A DNA stretch of 64,000 nucleotides, from positions 2,294,001 through 2,358,000 of the forward strand of contig NZ_RKHO01000001.1 in NCBI RefSeq assembly GCF_003752505.1, given 5' to 3'. A program made the translations under genes and the position numbers. A model generated the notes under the pieces. The model was not told the origin of the DNA and did no database searches. It worked only from the letters and a program-made list of their open reading frames with translations. This stretch comes from Nocardioides aurantiacus (GTDB lineage Bacteria; Actinomycetota; Actinomycetes; Propionibacteriales; Nocardioidaceae). This document shows positions 44,731 to 54,500 of the stretch, piece after piece; the stretch's first letter is position 1, and every line of letters starts with the position of its first letter.

Positions 44731-44886
44731 ATGACCGAGACGCTGCTCCTCTGGATCCTGTTCGCCGCCGCCCTCGTCGTGATCGGCGTCGCCGTCCACG
44801 ACGTGCTGACCGACCGCCCCGGACGCCGCCACGAGCCGCCGCGCAGCCACCCCCGCGACCCGTTCTCCGGCGCCCGTCCGCTGTAG
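44731..44886 (+). CDS. Small single-pass membrane protein, 51 residues
   Basis: Encodes TETLLLWILFAAALVVIGVA as a transmembrane helix (about 3-22) followed by a short basic cytoplasmic tail rich in Arg, His and Pro (RPGRRHEPPRSHPRDP). GGGAGCAGGA lies about eight bases before ATG. A terminator follows. No family recognised; the clear TM plus ribosome-binding site make it a likely real gene. Confidence 0.6.
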   Translation: MTETLLLWILFAAALVVIGVAVHDVLTDRPGRRHEPPRSHPRDPFSGARPL

Positions 44887-44900
44887 CAGGCCCGGACGCG

Positions 44901-44935
44901 CGTCAGCCCGGCCCCACGAGGGGACCGGGCTGACG
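44901..44935. terminator. Bidirectional hairpin between small membrane protein and rpsA
   Basis: 15-bp stem with one mismatch (44912 C against 44924 A), 5-base loop, between stops at 44886 (+) and 44954 (-). Confidence 0.65.
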
Positions 44936-44953
44936 ACGAGGTGCGAGCGGAGG

Positions 44954-46435
44954 CTAGTTGCCGCCGCCGGTGAGCTTCTCGCGCAGCGCCTGCAGGGCCT
45001 CGTCGGAGGCGAGCGAGCCGCTCCCGCCGCCACCGTCGGTGTCACCGGTGGAGACGTCGTCGCCGCCGGAGGAGTACGACGTGGCCTCGCCGGCCTCGGC
45101 CTCGGCGACCTTGGCGTCGGCCTGCTGCTTGACGTGCTGCTCCCAGCGGGCGTGCGCCTGGGCGTACTGGTCCTCCCAGACCTTGCGCTGGTCCTCGAAG
45201 CCCTCGAGCCACTCACCCGTGTCGGGGTCGAAGCCCTCGGGGTAGATGTAGTTGCCCTGGTCGTCGTAGGTCGCGGCCATGCCGTAGAGCGTCGGGTCGA
45301 ACTCCTCGACCTCGGTCGCGGCGGCGGTCTCGTTGGCCTGCTTCAGCGACAGCGAGATCCGGCGACGCTCGAGGTCGATGTCGATGATCTTGACCATGAC
45401 GTCGTCGTTGACCTGCACGACCTGCTCGGGGATCTCCACGTGGCGCTCGGCCAGCTCGGAGATGTGCACCAGGCCCTCGATGCCCTCCTCGACGCGGACG
45501 AACGAGCCGAAGGGCACCAGCTTGGTGACCTTGCCGGGCACGATCTGACCGATCTGGTGGGTGCGGGCGAAGTGCTGCCAGGGGTCCTCCTGGGTCGCCT
45601 TGAGCGACAGCGACACGCGCTCGCGGTCCATGTCGACGTCGAGCACCTCGACGGTGACCTCGTCGCCGACCGTGACGACCTCGGACGGGTGGTCGATGTG
45701 CTTCCAGGACAGCTCCGAGACGTGCACCAGGCCGTCGACGCCACCGAGGTCCACGAAGGCACCGAAGTTGACGATGGAGGACACGACGCCCTTGCGGATC
45801 TGGCCCTTCTGGAGCTGGGTCAGGAAGCCGTGGCGGACCTCGGACTGGGTCTGCTCGAGCCAGGCGCGACGCGACAGGACCACGTTGTTGCGGTTCTTGT
45901 CGAGCTCGATGATCTTGGCCTCGAGCGTCTGGCCGACGTAGGGCTGCAGGTCGCGCACGCGACGCATCTCCACCAGCGAGGCGGGCAGGAAGCCGCGCAG
46001 GCCGATGTCGAGGATGAGGCCGCCCTTGACGACCTCGATGACGGTGCCCTCGACGACGCCGTCCTCCTCCTTGACCTGCTCGATGGTGCCCCAGGCGCGC
46101 TCGTACTGGGCGCGCTTCTTGGACAGGATCAGGCGGCCTTCCTTGTCCTCCTTCTGGAGGACGAGGGCCTCGACCAGGTCGCCGACGGAGACGACCTCGT
46201 TGGGGTCGACGTCGTGCTTGATCGACAGCTCGCGCGAGGGGATGACGCCCTCGGTCTTGTAGCCGATGTCCAGCAGGACCTCGTCGCGGTCGACCTTGAC
46301 GATGGTGCCTTCGACGATGTCGCCGTCGTTGAAGTACTTGATCGTCGCGTCGATGGCGGCGAGGAAGTCCTCCTCGCTCCCGATGTCGTTGACTGCGACC
46401 TGCGGGGCGTCGGAGAGAATGGGGGTGCTCGTCAT
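44954..46435 (-). CDS. rpsA: 30S ribosomal protein S1
   Basis: The 493-residue protein carries four S1 RNA-binding repeats (opening with GDIVEGTIVKVDRDEVLLDIGYKTEGVIP; VEGTVIEVVKGGLILDIGLRGFLPASL; RKGVVSSIVNFGAFVDLGGVDGLVHVSE; VPGKVTKLVPFGSFVRVEEGIEGLVHISE). Four repeats instead of six is normal for actinobacteria. The acidic Gly/Ser-rich C-terminal tail is disordered. It helps mRNA bind the 30S subunit and may act in trans-translation. ATG 46433-46435. Confidence 0.95.
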   Translation of the reverse strand: MTSTPILSDAPQVAVNDIGSEEDFLAAIDATIKYFNDGDIVEGTIVKVDRDEVLLDIGYKTEGVIPSRELSIKHDVDPNEVVSVGDLVEALVLQKEDKEGRLILSKKRAQYERAWGTIEQVKEEDGVVEGTVIEVVKGGLILDIGLRGFLPASLVEMRRVRDLQPYVGQTLEAKIIELDKNRNNVVLSRRAWLEQTQSEVRHGFLTQLQKGQIRKGVVSSIVNFGAFVDLGGVDGLVHVSELSWKHIDHPSEVVTVGDEVTVEVLDVDMDRERVSLSLKATQEDPWQHFARTHQIGQIVPGKVTKLVPFGSFVRVEEGIEGLVHISELAERHVEIPEQVVQVNDDVMVKIIDIDLERRRISLSLKQANETAAATEVEEFDPTLYGMAATYDDQGNYIYPEGFDPDTGEWLEGFEDQRKVWEDQYAQAHARWEQHVKQQADAKVAEAEAGEATSYSSGGDDVSTGDTDGGGGSGSLASDEALQALREKLTGGGN

Positions 46436-46601
46436 GAGGTGATGGGAACCTTCGGGTGGATGATGGGTCGTGCGGGCACGCACAGAGGTCGGTTTCACCA
46501 CCGGGCTCCAGGACCGAGGACCGTGACGGTCACCGCCTGGGCCGTGAGCGAGCGAGTGTCTGCTCTGTCCGAGACGACGCAGACCTCTGGCGCAGTGTGC
46601 G

Positions 46602-46632
46602 AGTCTACGCGCCCCCGGGTCCGAGCGTCCAA
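46602..46632 (-). promoter_or_regulatory. Possible rpsA promoter
   Basis: TAGACT (46602-46607) overlaps the stop of the phosphotransferase gene; TTGGAC (46627-46632) lies 19 bases upstream on the minus strand. Spacing is slightly long, so this is tentative. It would give a leader of about 160 bases for rpsA. Confidence 0.3.
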
Positions 46633-47501
46633 CCGGCGGCCCGCGCCAGGAGCGCGGTGGCCCGCAGGCACGGCCCGGTGCCGTCCGCCCGCCCGGCCAG
46701 GTCGATCAGGGCCGCGAGGTCGGCCGCCTCCGCCCGGGCCTCCACGTCCTCGGGCACCCCCGGCACGATCGAGGCGTACGCCGCCAGCACCGCCTCGCGC
46801 AGCACCGGATCGCCGGCGTGCCGCAGCAGGTTGCCGAGGTCCTCCCACGGGCCGCCGGCGTGCGCGAACTCCCAGTCTACCAGCCCGGTCACCTCCAGGG
46901 TGCTGCGCTCGACCAGCACGTTGGGCGGGTTGAGGTCGCCGTGCACCAGCACCCGGCGGGCCTCGCCCGCCAGCAGGTCCTCGGCGTCGTCGACGACCGG
47001 CCCGAGTGCCGCGGCCAGGCCGTCGGGCAGCGCGGGCGCCGCCGCGTCCAGCAACCGGTCCAGGCTCGGCAGCGGCTCCTCGGCCACCAGCCGCCGGTCG
47101 GTGAACCGGCCCGCGCGGGGCTGCACCGCCAGCCCGAGCCGACCGGCGAGCACGCCGAGCTGCTCCCCCACCTGGTGCAGCCCCGCCCCGTCGAGCTCGG
47201 GCAGCACCTCGCTGAGCCGTTCACCGGGCAGATGGGAGGTGACCAGCAGTCCCGGCAGGTCGGCCCCCGGGTCGCCGCGGCGGACCTCGAGCACGCGCGG
47301 CACGGGCAGCACCCCGCGGACGAGGTCGAGCACGGCGGCGTCGACCTCGGGGGCCAGCGGGCCCCGGGCGGCCGAGCGAGCGGCGTACAGGCGCAGGACG
47401 GTGTGGTCGCCGCCCGCCCCGGCCAGGAACGTCTCGCCGCTCGCGCCCCCGGGCAGCGGCTGGAGGGAGGTCGCGAAGCCCGGCCCCTCGTCGTACGCCA
47501 C
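46605..47501 (-). CDS. Aminoglycoside-phosphotransferase-family kinase
   Basis: The 298-residue protein is a protein-kinase-like fold phosphotransferase: catalytic loop VLVHGDLNPPNVLVE and metal Asp in VTGLVDWEFAHAGGPWEDLGN, with an N-terminal ATP lobe (LPGGASGETFLAG, Gly-rich loop). Such APH/choline-kinase-like proteins phosphorylate small molecules; there is no sign that it is an antibiotic-resistance gene. GTG 47499-47501 is preceded by CAGGCT at six bases. Divergent from a methyltransferase, 44 bp apart. Confidence 0.86.
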   Translation of the reverse strand: MAYDEGPGFATSLQPLPGGASGETFLAGAGGDHTVLRLYAARSAARGPLAPEVDAAVLDLVRGVLPVPRVLEVRRGDPGADLPGLLVTSHLPGERLSEVLPELDGAGLHQVGEQLGVLAGRLGLAVQPRAGRFTDRRLVAEEPLPSLDRLLDAAAPALPDGLAAALGPVVDDAEDLLAGEARRVLVHGDLNPPNVLVERSTLEVTGLVDWEFAHAGGPWEDLGNLLRHAGDPVLREAVLAAYASIVPGVPEDVEARAEAADLAALIDLAGRADGTGPCLRATALLARAAGWTLGPGGA

Positions 47502-47533
47502 GGGCCGAGCCTGCCACGGGGCGCGCTCCCGTC

Positions 47534-47539
47534 TAGGGT
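47534..47539 (+). promoter_or_regulatory. -10-like TAGGGT for methyltransferase
   Basis: Exactly six bases before GTG 47546; strongest leaderless example on the plus strand. Confidence 0.5.
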
Positions 47540-47545
47540 CGGTGG

Positions 47546-48346
47546 GTGTCCGGAGTCCGCCCTGAGCGCCGTCCCGTCGACGAGGCCGAGTCGTTGCGCG
47601 CCAACCGCGCCGACTGGGACGCCTACGCCGACGAGTACCAGTCCACCCACGGGGAGTTCCTCGGCGACGCCGGCTTCCTGTGGGGGCCCGAGGGCGTCCG
47701 CGAGGACGACGTGCACGTCCTCGGCGACGTGGTCGGCCGCGACGTCCTGGAGATCGGCAGCGGCGCAGGACAGTGCTCGCGGTGGGTGCTCCGGCACGGC
47801 GGGCGGCCCGTGGCCATCGACGTCTCGATGCGCCAGCTCCAGCACAGCCGGCGCATCGACCTCGAGCACGACGTCGTGGTGCCCAGCCTGTGCGCGTCGG
47901 CGGCCGGCCTGCCGTTCCGCGAGGACAGCTTCGACATCGTCTTCTCCGCCTTCGGCGCGTTGCAGTTCGTCGCCGACGCCGGCGCGCTGGTGGGCGACGT
48001 GGCGCGGGTGCTGCGACCCGGCGGCATCTTCGCCTTCTCCGTCACCCACCCGACGCGGTGGATGTTCCCCGACGACCCCGGCGAGGAGGGGCTCGTGGCC
48101 TCGCAGTCCTACTGGGACCGCACGCCCTACGTCGAGGTCGACGACGAGACCGGCGAGACGCGGTACGTCGAGCACCACCGCACGCTGGGCGACTGGGTCG
48201 CGGCCCTGACCCGACACGGCCTGCACCTCACCGCGCTGCTCGAGCCGCAGTGGCCCGAGGGCCACGACCGCACCTGGGGCGGCTGGTCACGCGTGCGCGG
48301 GGTGCTCACCCCCGGGACGGCGATCTTCCGGGCCCGCCGGGCCTGA
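47546..48346 (+). CDS. Class I SAM-dependent methyltransferase
   Basis: The 266-residue protein has motif I VLEIGSGAGQCSRWV, motif II VAIDVSMRQLQHS, motif IV DIVFSAFGALQFV and VLRPGGIFAFSV. The C-terminal part resembles ubiquinone/menaquinone-type or small-molecule methyltransferases (HPTRWMFPDDPGEEG). The target is unknown. GTG 47546 is supported by TAGGGT six bases upstream. Confidence 0.88.
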   Translation: MSGVRPERRPVDEAESLRANRADWDAYADEYQSTHGEFLGDAGFLWGPEGVREDDVHVLGDVVGRDVLEIGSGAGQCSRWVLRHGGRPVAIDVSMRQLQHSRRIDLEHDVVVPSLCASAAGLPFREDSFDIVFSAFGALQFVADAGALVGDVARVLRPGGIFAFSVTHPTRWMFPDDPGEEGLVASQSYWDRTPYVEVDDETGETRYVEHHRTLGDWVAALTRHGLHLTALLEPQWPEGHDRTWGGWSRVRGVLTPGTAIFRARRA

Positions 48347-48367
48347 GGCCGGGGCCGGGCACGACCG

Positions 48368-48391
48368 CGGGCCCGGCTCGCGCCGGGCCCG
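48368..48391. terminator. Hairpin between convergent methyltransferase and DUF3068 genes
   Basis: 10-bp perfect stem (48368-48377 with 48382-48391) and TCGC loop, in the 53-bp gap between stops at 48346 and 48400. Confidence 0.65.
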
Positions 48392-48399
48392 GGTCACGC

Positions 48400-49431
48400 T
48401 CAGACGTTCGTCGGCTCGCGGTCGTCCGCGTCGGACTCGGCCACGTGGGAACCCTGCGAGCGTCGACCGCGCAGCACCAGCGCGACGCCGGCGAGCAGCA
48501 CCAGCAGACCGGCGATGGTGCCCACGACGGGCAGCCAGAAGCGCACCACCTTGAGCTGGGTGGCCAGCGAGCTGTAGGTCTCGACGTTGTCGGAGACCGT
48601 CGTGTCGTCGTAGCCGATGGTGACGTCGGTCAGGGTGGCCACCTGCTCGCCCTGGTACTCGGCGACGGTGTTCTGCTCCTCCTGGCCGCGGATGATGACG
48701 CCGGTCTCGGGCTCGATCCACAGCGTCCGGGTGTTGGAGTAGACCCGGTCCAGGCTCACGTCGCCGTCGGCGTCGATGCCGAAGAACGAGGCGGGGGCGT
48801 TGAGCTCGCCGACGGTGGTCGGCTCGATGACCTGCTGGTAGCGGTAGACCGTCAGGCCCTTGATGGACTCCGTGCCCTGGTAGGCGAGGTCCGTGGAGTC
48901 CTTCAGCGAGCCGTCCCAGAACTGGTAGGTCTTCTTCTCCGACTGGAACGGCAGCTTGAAGTACTGGCCGGTGATCGGGGTGTCCTCGTCGCGGATCTCC
49001 TCGCCGGAGCCCAGGTCGGCGCTCGAGGCGGTGTAGGACCCGCAGCAGTCGATCGCCTCGCCGGTGTGGCGGTCGAAGGCCACGCGGTCGTGGGTGCTGG
49101 AGCGGGGCGGGTTGTCCTCGTCGACGGTCGCGCCGGGCTCGTCGGTGTAGACGAGCGTCTCCCAGACCGCGACGTCGCGGTCGAGGTCCTTGCTCGCGTC
49201 CTCGGACGCGGCGACGTCGCCGACGACGTTGCGGGTGGAGACGAGGTCGAGCGAGATCTCCTCGCGCGAGGCGATGTCGAAGATGGTCGCGTCCGGACCC
49301 TGCGAGACCGACACCGTGTCCTGGTCCAGGGGGACCACCGCGATGCGGTCGTACATGTACAGCCGTGACAGCAGCGAGACCGCCACCACGAACACGCCGA
49401 CGCCTACCAGCACCCAGCCGAGCTTCTTCAC
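48400..49431 (-). CDS. DUF3068 (PorA-family) envelope protein
   Basis: The 343-residue protein has an N-terminal anchor helix (GWVLVGVGVFVVAVSLLSRLY), a large extracytoplasmic domain with AIDCCGSYTAS and a C-terminal helix (WLPVVGTIAGLLVLLAGVALVL) before a charged tail. It matches DUF3068, the PorA-type family of actinobacteria. In Mycobacterium tuberculosis, from memory, a DUF3068 protein lies near methyltransferase and acyltransferase genes and AftD, a parallel to this locus. GTG 49429-49431 has GGAGAGGGAG just upstream. Function unproven; cell-envelope role inferred. Confidence 0.83.
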   Translation of the reverse strand: MKKLGWVLVGVGVFVVAVSLLSRLYMYDRIAVVPLDQDTVSVSQGPDATIFDIASREEISLDLVSTRNVVGDVAASEDASKDLDRDVAVWETLVYTDEPGATVDEDNPPRSSTHDRVAFDRHTGEAIDCCGSYTASSADLGSGEEIRDEDTPITGQYFKLPFQSEKKTYQFWDGSLKDSTDLAYQGTESIKGLTVYRYQQVIEPTTVGELNAPASFFGIDADGDVSLDRVYSNTRTLWIEPETGVIIRGQEEQNTVAEYQGEQVATLTDVTIGYDDTTVSDNVETYSSLATQLKVVRFWLPVVGTIAGLLVLLAGVALVLRGRRSQGSHVAESDADDREPTNV

Positions 49432-49510
49432 CGAACTCCCTCTCCTGCTCCCGGTACGCCGTGTCCGGACTCTGAGACGGGGAGGCTACCAGCCAGTCAC
49501 GTGACCGTCG

Positions 49511-50251
49511 TCACCGCGCGCCGTCCGGTCGGATCTCGGCCACCACGAGGCCGTGCGCGGTGTAGAGCAACCGGTCGTAGGCGACCTCCCAGACCTCCGC
49601 CACGGGCACCTCGCGCCAGGTGTTGCGCCAGCGGTCGCGACGCAGCGCGCGCAGCGAGGCGACGGGGTGGGACCCCTCGCGGAGCTCACGCTCCAGCGCG
49701 GGGTTGTAGCCGACCGGCACGGTGAGCCAGAGCGTCCCTCCGGGGGCGAGCAGCGAGGTGAGCGTCCGCAGCGCCCGGCCCGGCTTGTCCGGGTCCTGCA
49801 CGTCCTCGTCGAGGCCGACGTGCTCGAGCGTCGACACGGCGAGCACCAGGTCGAAGCGCTCGTCCAGCGCGAGGTCGGCGACGTCGACGTTGAGCACCCG
49901 GTCGGCCTGCTCGTACTTGTCGACCACCAGGTGGTCGACGGGCCGGTAGTGACCCAGCACGTGGCCGACCTCGAGCACCCGGTCGGCCGCGTGAGCGTCC
50001 AGCTGCTCGCCCGCCAGGGCCAGCTCGACGGCGCGCTCGTTGAGCCAGGTGTAGTTGTAGCGTTCGTGGACGTAGGGCACCCGCCGTCCGGCGTACGCGA
50101 AGGTGCGGGTGGTCGGCCGACCGGCGCGGGGCCGGCCCAGCAGCCACTGCCCGACCCACAGCACGCAGGAGGTCAGCACGGACACGACGCCCCGCTCGCG
50201 GACGAAGGGCACGACCCGTCCCGACAGTCGCGACGCGGTCCCCAGCAGCAT
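49511..50251 (-). CDS. Methyltransferase-domain protein of the envelope locus
   Basis: The 246-residue protein has a class I methyltransferase-like fold: VLEVGHVLGHYRPVDHLVVDKYE (motifs I-II), DLVLAVSTLEHVGLDED and LLAPGGTLWLTVPVGYNP. The motif I reads EVGHVLGHY rather than EVGCGSGN-Y, so SAM binding is probable but not certain. ATG 50249-50251 overlaps, on opposite strands, the ATG of the divergent acyltransferase. TACGGT seven bases upstream lies inside the acyltransferase coding region. Confidence 0.8.
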   Translation of the reverse strand: MLLGTASRLSGRVVPFVRERGVVSVLTSCVLWVGQWLLGRPRAGRPTTRTFAYAGRRVPYVHERYNYTWLNERAVELALAGEQLDAHAADRVLEVGHVLGHYRPVDHLVVDKYEQADRVLNVDVADLALDERFDLVLAVSTLEHVGLDEDVQDPDKPGRALRTLTSLLAPGGTLWLTVPVGYNPALERELREGSHPVASLRALRRDRWRNTWREVPVAEVWEVAYDRLLYTAHGLVVAEIRPDGAR

Positions 50252-51584
50252 GGCGCCGACCGTAACGGACCCCGGACCGGCCCCCGCCACCCCGGCGGCA
50301 CCGGGCCCGGACTTCCCCGCCCTGGACTCGCTGCGGGCCGTCGCCTCCGTGGCCGTGGTCGCGACCCACGCCTCCTTCTGGGCCGGGGCGTACGCCGCTC
50401 CGGTGTGGGGCACGGCGCTGGCCCGCCTGGACGTCGGCGTCGCGCTGTTCTTCGTGCTGTCGGGCTTCCTGCTCTCCCGCCCCTGGTTCGCCCGTCGTCG
50501 CGCAGGCGCTCCCCCGCCGGGCACCGGGCGCTACCTGTGGAAGCGCGCACTGCGGATCCTGCCCGTCTACCTGCTCACCGTCGTGGCCGCGCTGACCCTG
50601 CTCCCGGGCAACCGTGACGCCGGCCCCGGTCAGTGGCTGGCGTCGCTGCTTCTGGCCGACACCTACGTCGACGACCGGCTCCCCGACGGCCTCACCCAGA
50701 TGTGGAGCCTCGCCACCGAGGTCGCCTTCTACGCGGTGCTGCCGGCGCTGATGTGGTGCACGCTGCGCCCCCGCCGCGACCGCAGCGGCGACGCCCGCCG
50801 CTTCGTGGTGCTCGTGCTGGCGATGCTGGGGGTCACCGTCGTGTGGCTGCTCGACCTCTCGGTCCGGCTCGACGGCGGCGGCACCATGCTCCGGCTCTGG
50901 CTGCCCTCCTACCTGACCTGGTTCGGCACCGGCCTCGTGCTCGCGGCGGCGCAGGTCGCGCGCAGCGACCGGGGCGGCCCGGCCGCGCCGGACGTCCTCG
51001 GGGGCGGCGGGCGGCTCGGCCGGGCGGCGTGGGGCCTGGAACAGCTGGGCCGCTCGCCGGTCACCTGCTGGGTGGCGGCGCTCGCGCTCCTGGCGGTGGC
51101 CTCGACCCCCGTCGCCGGCCCCGCGGACCTCTCCCCCGCGACGCTGGGCTCGGCGCTCACCAAGAACCTGCTGTACGCCGCGGTGGCCGGCCTCGTCGTC
51201 CTGGCCGGGGTCTTCGCCCCGGCCGGTCACCCGCTGACCCGGCTGCTCTCGCTGCGTCCGCTGCGCCACCTGGGGCACCTGTCCTACGGCCTGTTCTGCG
51301 TCCACCTCGTGGTGCTCGAGCTGGTGGCCCGTTGGCGCGGCATCGAGCTGTTCGGCGGGCGCGGGCCGGAGCTGCTGGTCCTCACGCTGGTGGTCTCCCT
51401 GGCCGTCTCCGAGCTGCTCTACCGACTGGTCGAGCGCCCGCTGATGCGCTGGAAGGACCTCGGCCGGCGTACGCCGCCCAGCTCGGCCGCCACCACGACC
51501 CCGAGCGCCACCGCCACCAGCAGCGCGGGCGCGACCAGCACCCCGGCCCACCCGTCCGGGGACCCCAGCGGGCGCAGGCAGTAG
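50250..51584 (+). CDS. Acyltransferase-3 family membrane protein, copy 1
   Basis: The 444-residue protein has about ten helices with LDSLRAVASVAVVATHASFW (Arg and catalytic His), FFVLSGFLLSRPWFARRR, TQMWSLATEVAFYAVLPALM and LSYGLFCVHLVVLE, ending LVERPLMRWKDLG. It should O-acylate a glycan or lipid. After LVERPLMRW the last 50 residues are a Thr/Ser/Ala tail that is the antisense of the convergent AftD-like gene, overlapping by 166 bp. It starts in the same four bases as the divergent methyltransferase. Confidence 0.87.
   Translation: MAPTVTDPGPAPATPAAPGPDFPALDSLRAVASVAVVATHASFWAGAYAAPVWGTALARLDVGVALFFVLSGFLLSRPWFARRRAGAPPPGTGRYLWKRALRILPVYLLTVVAALTLLPGNRDAGPGQWLASLLLADTYVDDRLPDGLTQMWSLATEVAFYAVLPALMWCTLRPRRDRSGDARRFVVLVLAMLGVTVVWLLDLSVRLDGGGTMLRLWLPSYLTWFGTGLVLAAAQVARSDRGGPAAPDVLGGGGRLGRAAWGLEQLGRSPVTCWVAALALLAVASTPVAGPADLSPATLGSALTKNLLYAAVAGLVVLAGVFAPAGHPLTRLLSLRPLRHLGHLSYGLFCVHLVVLELVARWRGIELFGGRGPELLVLTLVVSLAVSELLYRLVERPLMRWKDLGRRTPPSSAATTTPSATATSSAGATSTPAHPSGDPSGRRQ
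50259..50264 (-). promoter_or_regulatory. -10-like TACGGT for the methyltransferase
   Basis: Seven bases before ATG 50251 on the minus strand, lying inside codons 4-5 of the acyltransferase gene. Confidence 0.4.
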
Positions 51585-54500
51585 ACGACCGCGGCCGCCC
51601 CCAGCGGCACCCCCGCCGCCCAGGCGATGGACTCCGCCCGGACGAACCGGCCCAGCACGAGCGCCGCGCCGGCGCCGAGCGCACCGGCCAGCAGCCCCCA
51701 CCACCCCGCGACCAGGCCGAGCGCCAGCAGGGTGAGGCCCAGCGGCACCACGGACGGCACCCGACGTGGGCCCACCGGCGGGAGGGCCGCCGCCCCGCGC
51801 AGCCGCGCGGCCGCCGCGACCAGCCCGAGCAGGAGCAGCCCCCCGACGAGCAGCGCGCCGCGGTAGAGGCCGTCCGGGGCGAAGACCAGGCGCACCGAGC
51901 CCGTGCCCGCGGGCACCTGCCAGCCCTGCTGCCAGCCGTCGACGACGACGGGGCGGAGGCTGCGGTCGGCGGACGTGGCCTCCCACCCGCGGTTGCGGTT
52001 GGCCGCCACGGCCAGCACACCGCCCTGCTCCTCGCCCGGCCCGGTGAGGTCGGCCTCCCGGCGCACCGGCGAGCCGTCGTCGAGCTCCACCGGCCGGGCT
52101 CCGCGCGTCGCGGTGGCCGCGGCGAGTCCCGGGGAGCGGAGCACCACCTGCTCGCCCCGGAAGGCGGGAGCGGGAGCCAGGACGACCCGGGTGCTGCCGG
52201 ACGGCACCTCGACCAGCTCGGGGCCGCACACGCGGGCCGGCACGGTCGCGCGGTCGAGGAGCTGACGCGCCGAGGCGGTGACCGAGGTGGCGTACACCTG
52301 GTCGCCGACCCGCAGCGTCGGCCCGAAGCCGCAGCCGATGTCGCGCGGCACCGTGGAGAGCCGGGCGGGGAGCAACCCCATCCCCTGCAGGCGCACCTCG
52401 CCCACACCCACGCCGAGCGCGCGACGGGACCCGTCGGCGAGCTGGGTGGAGCCGCGGGGAGCGTCGAGCAGCTCCAGCTCGACACGGTCGCTGCGGAAGG
52501 GCCGCAGCCGCGCGGCGCCGGTGGCGTCCAGGTCGACGACCTGGGTGCCGCCGGGGTGGGTCACCCGCACCCGCGTCGGCCGCGTCGCCGCCGCCTCGGC
52601 GTCCAGGCGCAGCGTCACCCCGGACACCGGCCGGCGCCCGACCCAGCGCAGCGAGAGCGTCGGGGTGGCGTCGTCGGGGTCGGCCAGCCAGCTCGTGCCG
52701 GTGCGCCCGTCGACGGCGGCCACCGCGGAGGCCCGCGGGTCCTCGACCAGCACCGAGGAGGCGGTGGCCGCGACCAGCTGGTCCTGCTGGAGCAGGCCCT
52801 GCAGGGCGTCGCCCTCGGTGGGGCGCACGGTGACCGAGGCGCCGTACGTCGCTCCCCGGCCGAGCTGCAGCGTGCGGTCGAGCACCGCCTCCTCGCCCGC
52901 GCGCTCGCGGTCGGGGCCGCACCGCACGTCCGTCCCCACGGACACGCACGCGTCGCGCCCGGTGGGCGAGGCCAGCAGCACGCCGTCGGGGGCACCCCAC
53001 CCGGCCGGCACCTCCGGGAGCACGAGGGTGCGGTCGACGTCGAGACCGGGCGCACGCAGCTCGGCGACCACGAGCTCCTCGGGCGGCCGCTCGCCCGGGC
53101 CGCCCCCGGTGCCGACCATCCGCACGACGTCGGTCGTGCCGGCCGGCACGGCCACCTCCAGCGCGTCCCCGCTCGAGCCGCGCTGCACCGCGCTCGTGCC
53201 GGCGTCGGTGAGGACCCGGAAGCGCTGCTCCCGCTCGCCGGTGTCGCCGAGCACGACCGTGACGCGGTCGGTCCGCAGCGGGCGCTCCGGCTCGACCTCG
53301 AGCCACGCCGGCGTCTCCCCCGGGTCGCCGGAGGCCCAGGCGGTGCCGACGTCGCCGTCGAGGGCGGCGAAGGGCTGCGTGCCCGGGCGCAGCGACCCGT
53401 CGGTGTCGGCGTACGCACGGGAGGAGGACGCCTCGACCGAGCGCGCCCCCAGCAGCCGCGCGTGCGTCTCCCAGCGGGCGTCGCCGAGCGCGTAGTCGCG
53501 GGCAGGAGCGCCCCGCCGTCCGGGGTCGCCCGCCTCGAGCGTGGCCGACCGGTTGCCGTCGAGCCGGGCGAAGTCGACCTCCTGGCGCCGCAGGCCGTCG
53601 GTGAGCAGCAGCCCCTGGCCCCCGGGGCCGTCCGGCGCGTCGACCGCGAGCCGGGTGGCGGCGTCGCCCAGCAGGCCGGCGCCGAGCAGGCCGAGCAGGT
53701 CCTCGGGGCCACCCACGACCACCGGGGCCGCGCGCGAGAGCGAGGCCTCGCGGGCGCCCGCCACGGCGTACACCTCGACGGCGCGGTAGCGGGCGGTCCA
53801 GCCGTCGTCGAAGACCAGCCGCCGCCGGTCGCGGCCGCTCTCCCGCGCCGCCTCGGTCCGGTCGAGCCGTGCGGGCTCCCCGACCTCCGGACCGAAGGCG
53901 CGGACCCGGGTGAGGCCCGGTGACCCGTCGAGGGCCTGGTGCACGAGCACCGGCGAGGGCCGGTCGGTGGCGCGGGCCAGGTCGTTGCGCACCACGAGGT
54001 GGCCGACGCCGGCCCGCCGGAGGTAGGCCGCCAACGCCTCGGACGGCCGGCCGGCCGCGAGCTGGTCCTGGATCGCGTCGAGCACCCGGATGTTGCCCGC
54101 CGGCGCCAGCGGGACCGCGTTGCGCACCGCGAAGCGGGATCGGCCCAGGGCCTGCAGCGGCTCGTCCTCGGGGTCGCCCCACTGGTAGGTCGCGAAGCTG
54201 GAGCCCGGCACGAGCAGGGCGGTGGTGTCCGGGGCGTTCGTGGCCAGCCAGCGCGAGGCCGAGGACCAGTACGCCGGGACGCCGTCGAGGTCGTCGCCGG
54301 GCGCGAGCCGGCCCGACAGCGCCGGCGTGGCCACGCCCGCCACGGCGGTGACCGCCAGGAGCAGCACGCCGAGGTGCACCACCCGCTCGCCGGTGCCGGG
54401 GGCGCGCCAGGTGGCCCGCTCGGTCCACCTCCCCCACGCCTCCCGCGGGCGGGCGTCCGCGAGCACGCCGAGGACGTGGGCCAGGCCCAGCACCAGGGGC

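Noticed and set aside
46605-47501. Aminoglycoside resistance gene
   Set aside because: The phosphotransferase fold is shared by many small-molecule kinases and there is no resistance context.
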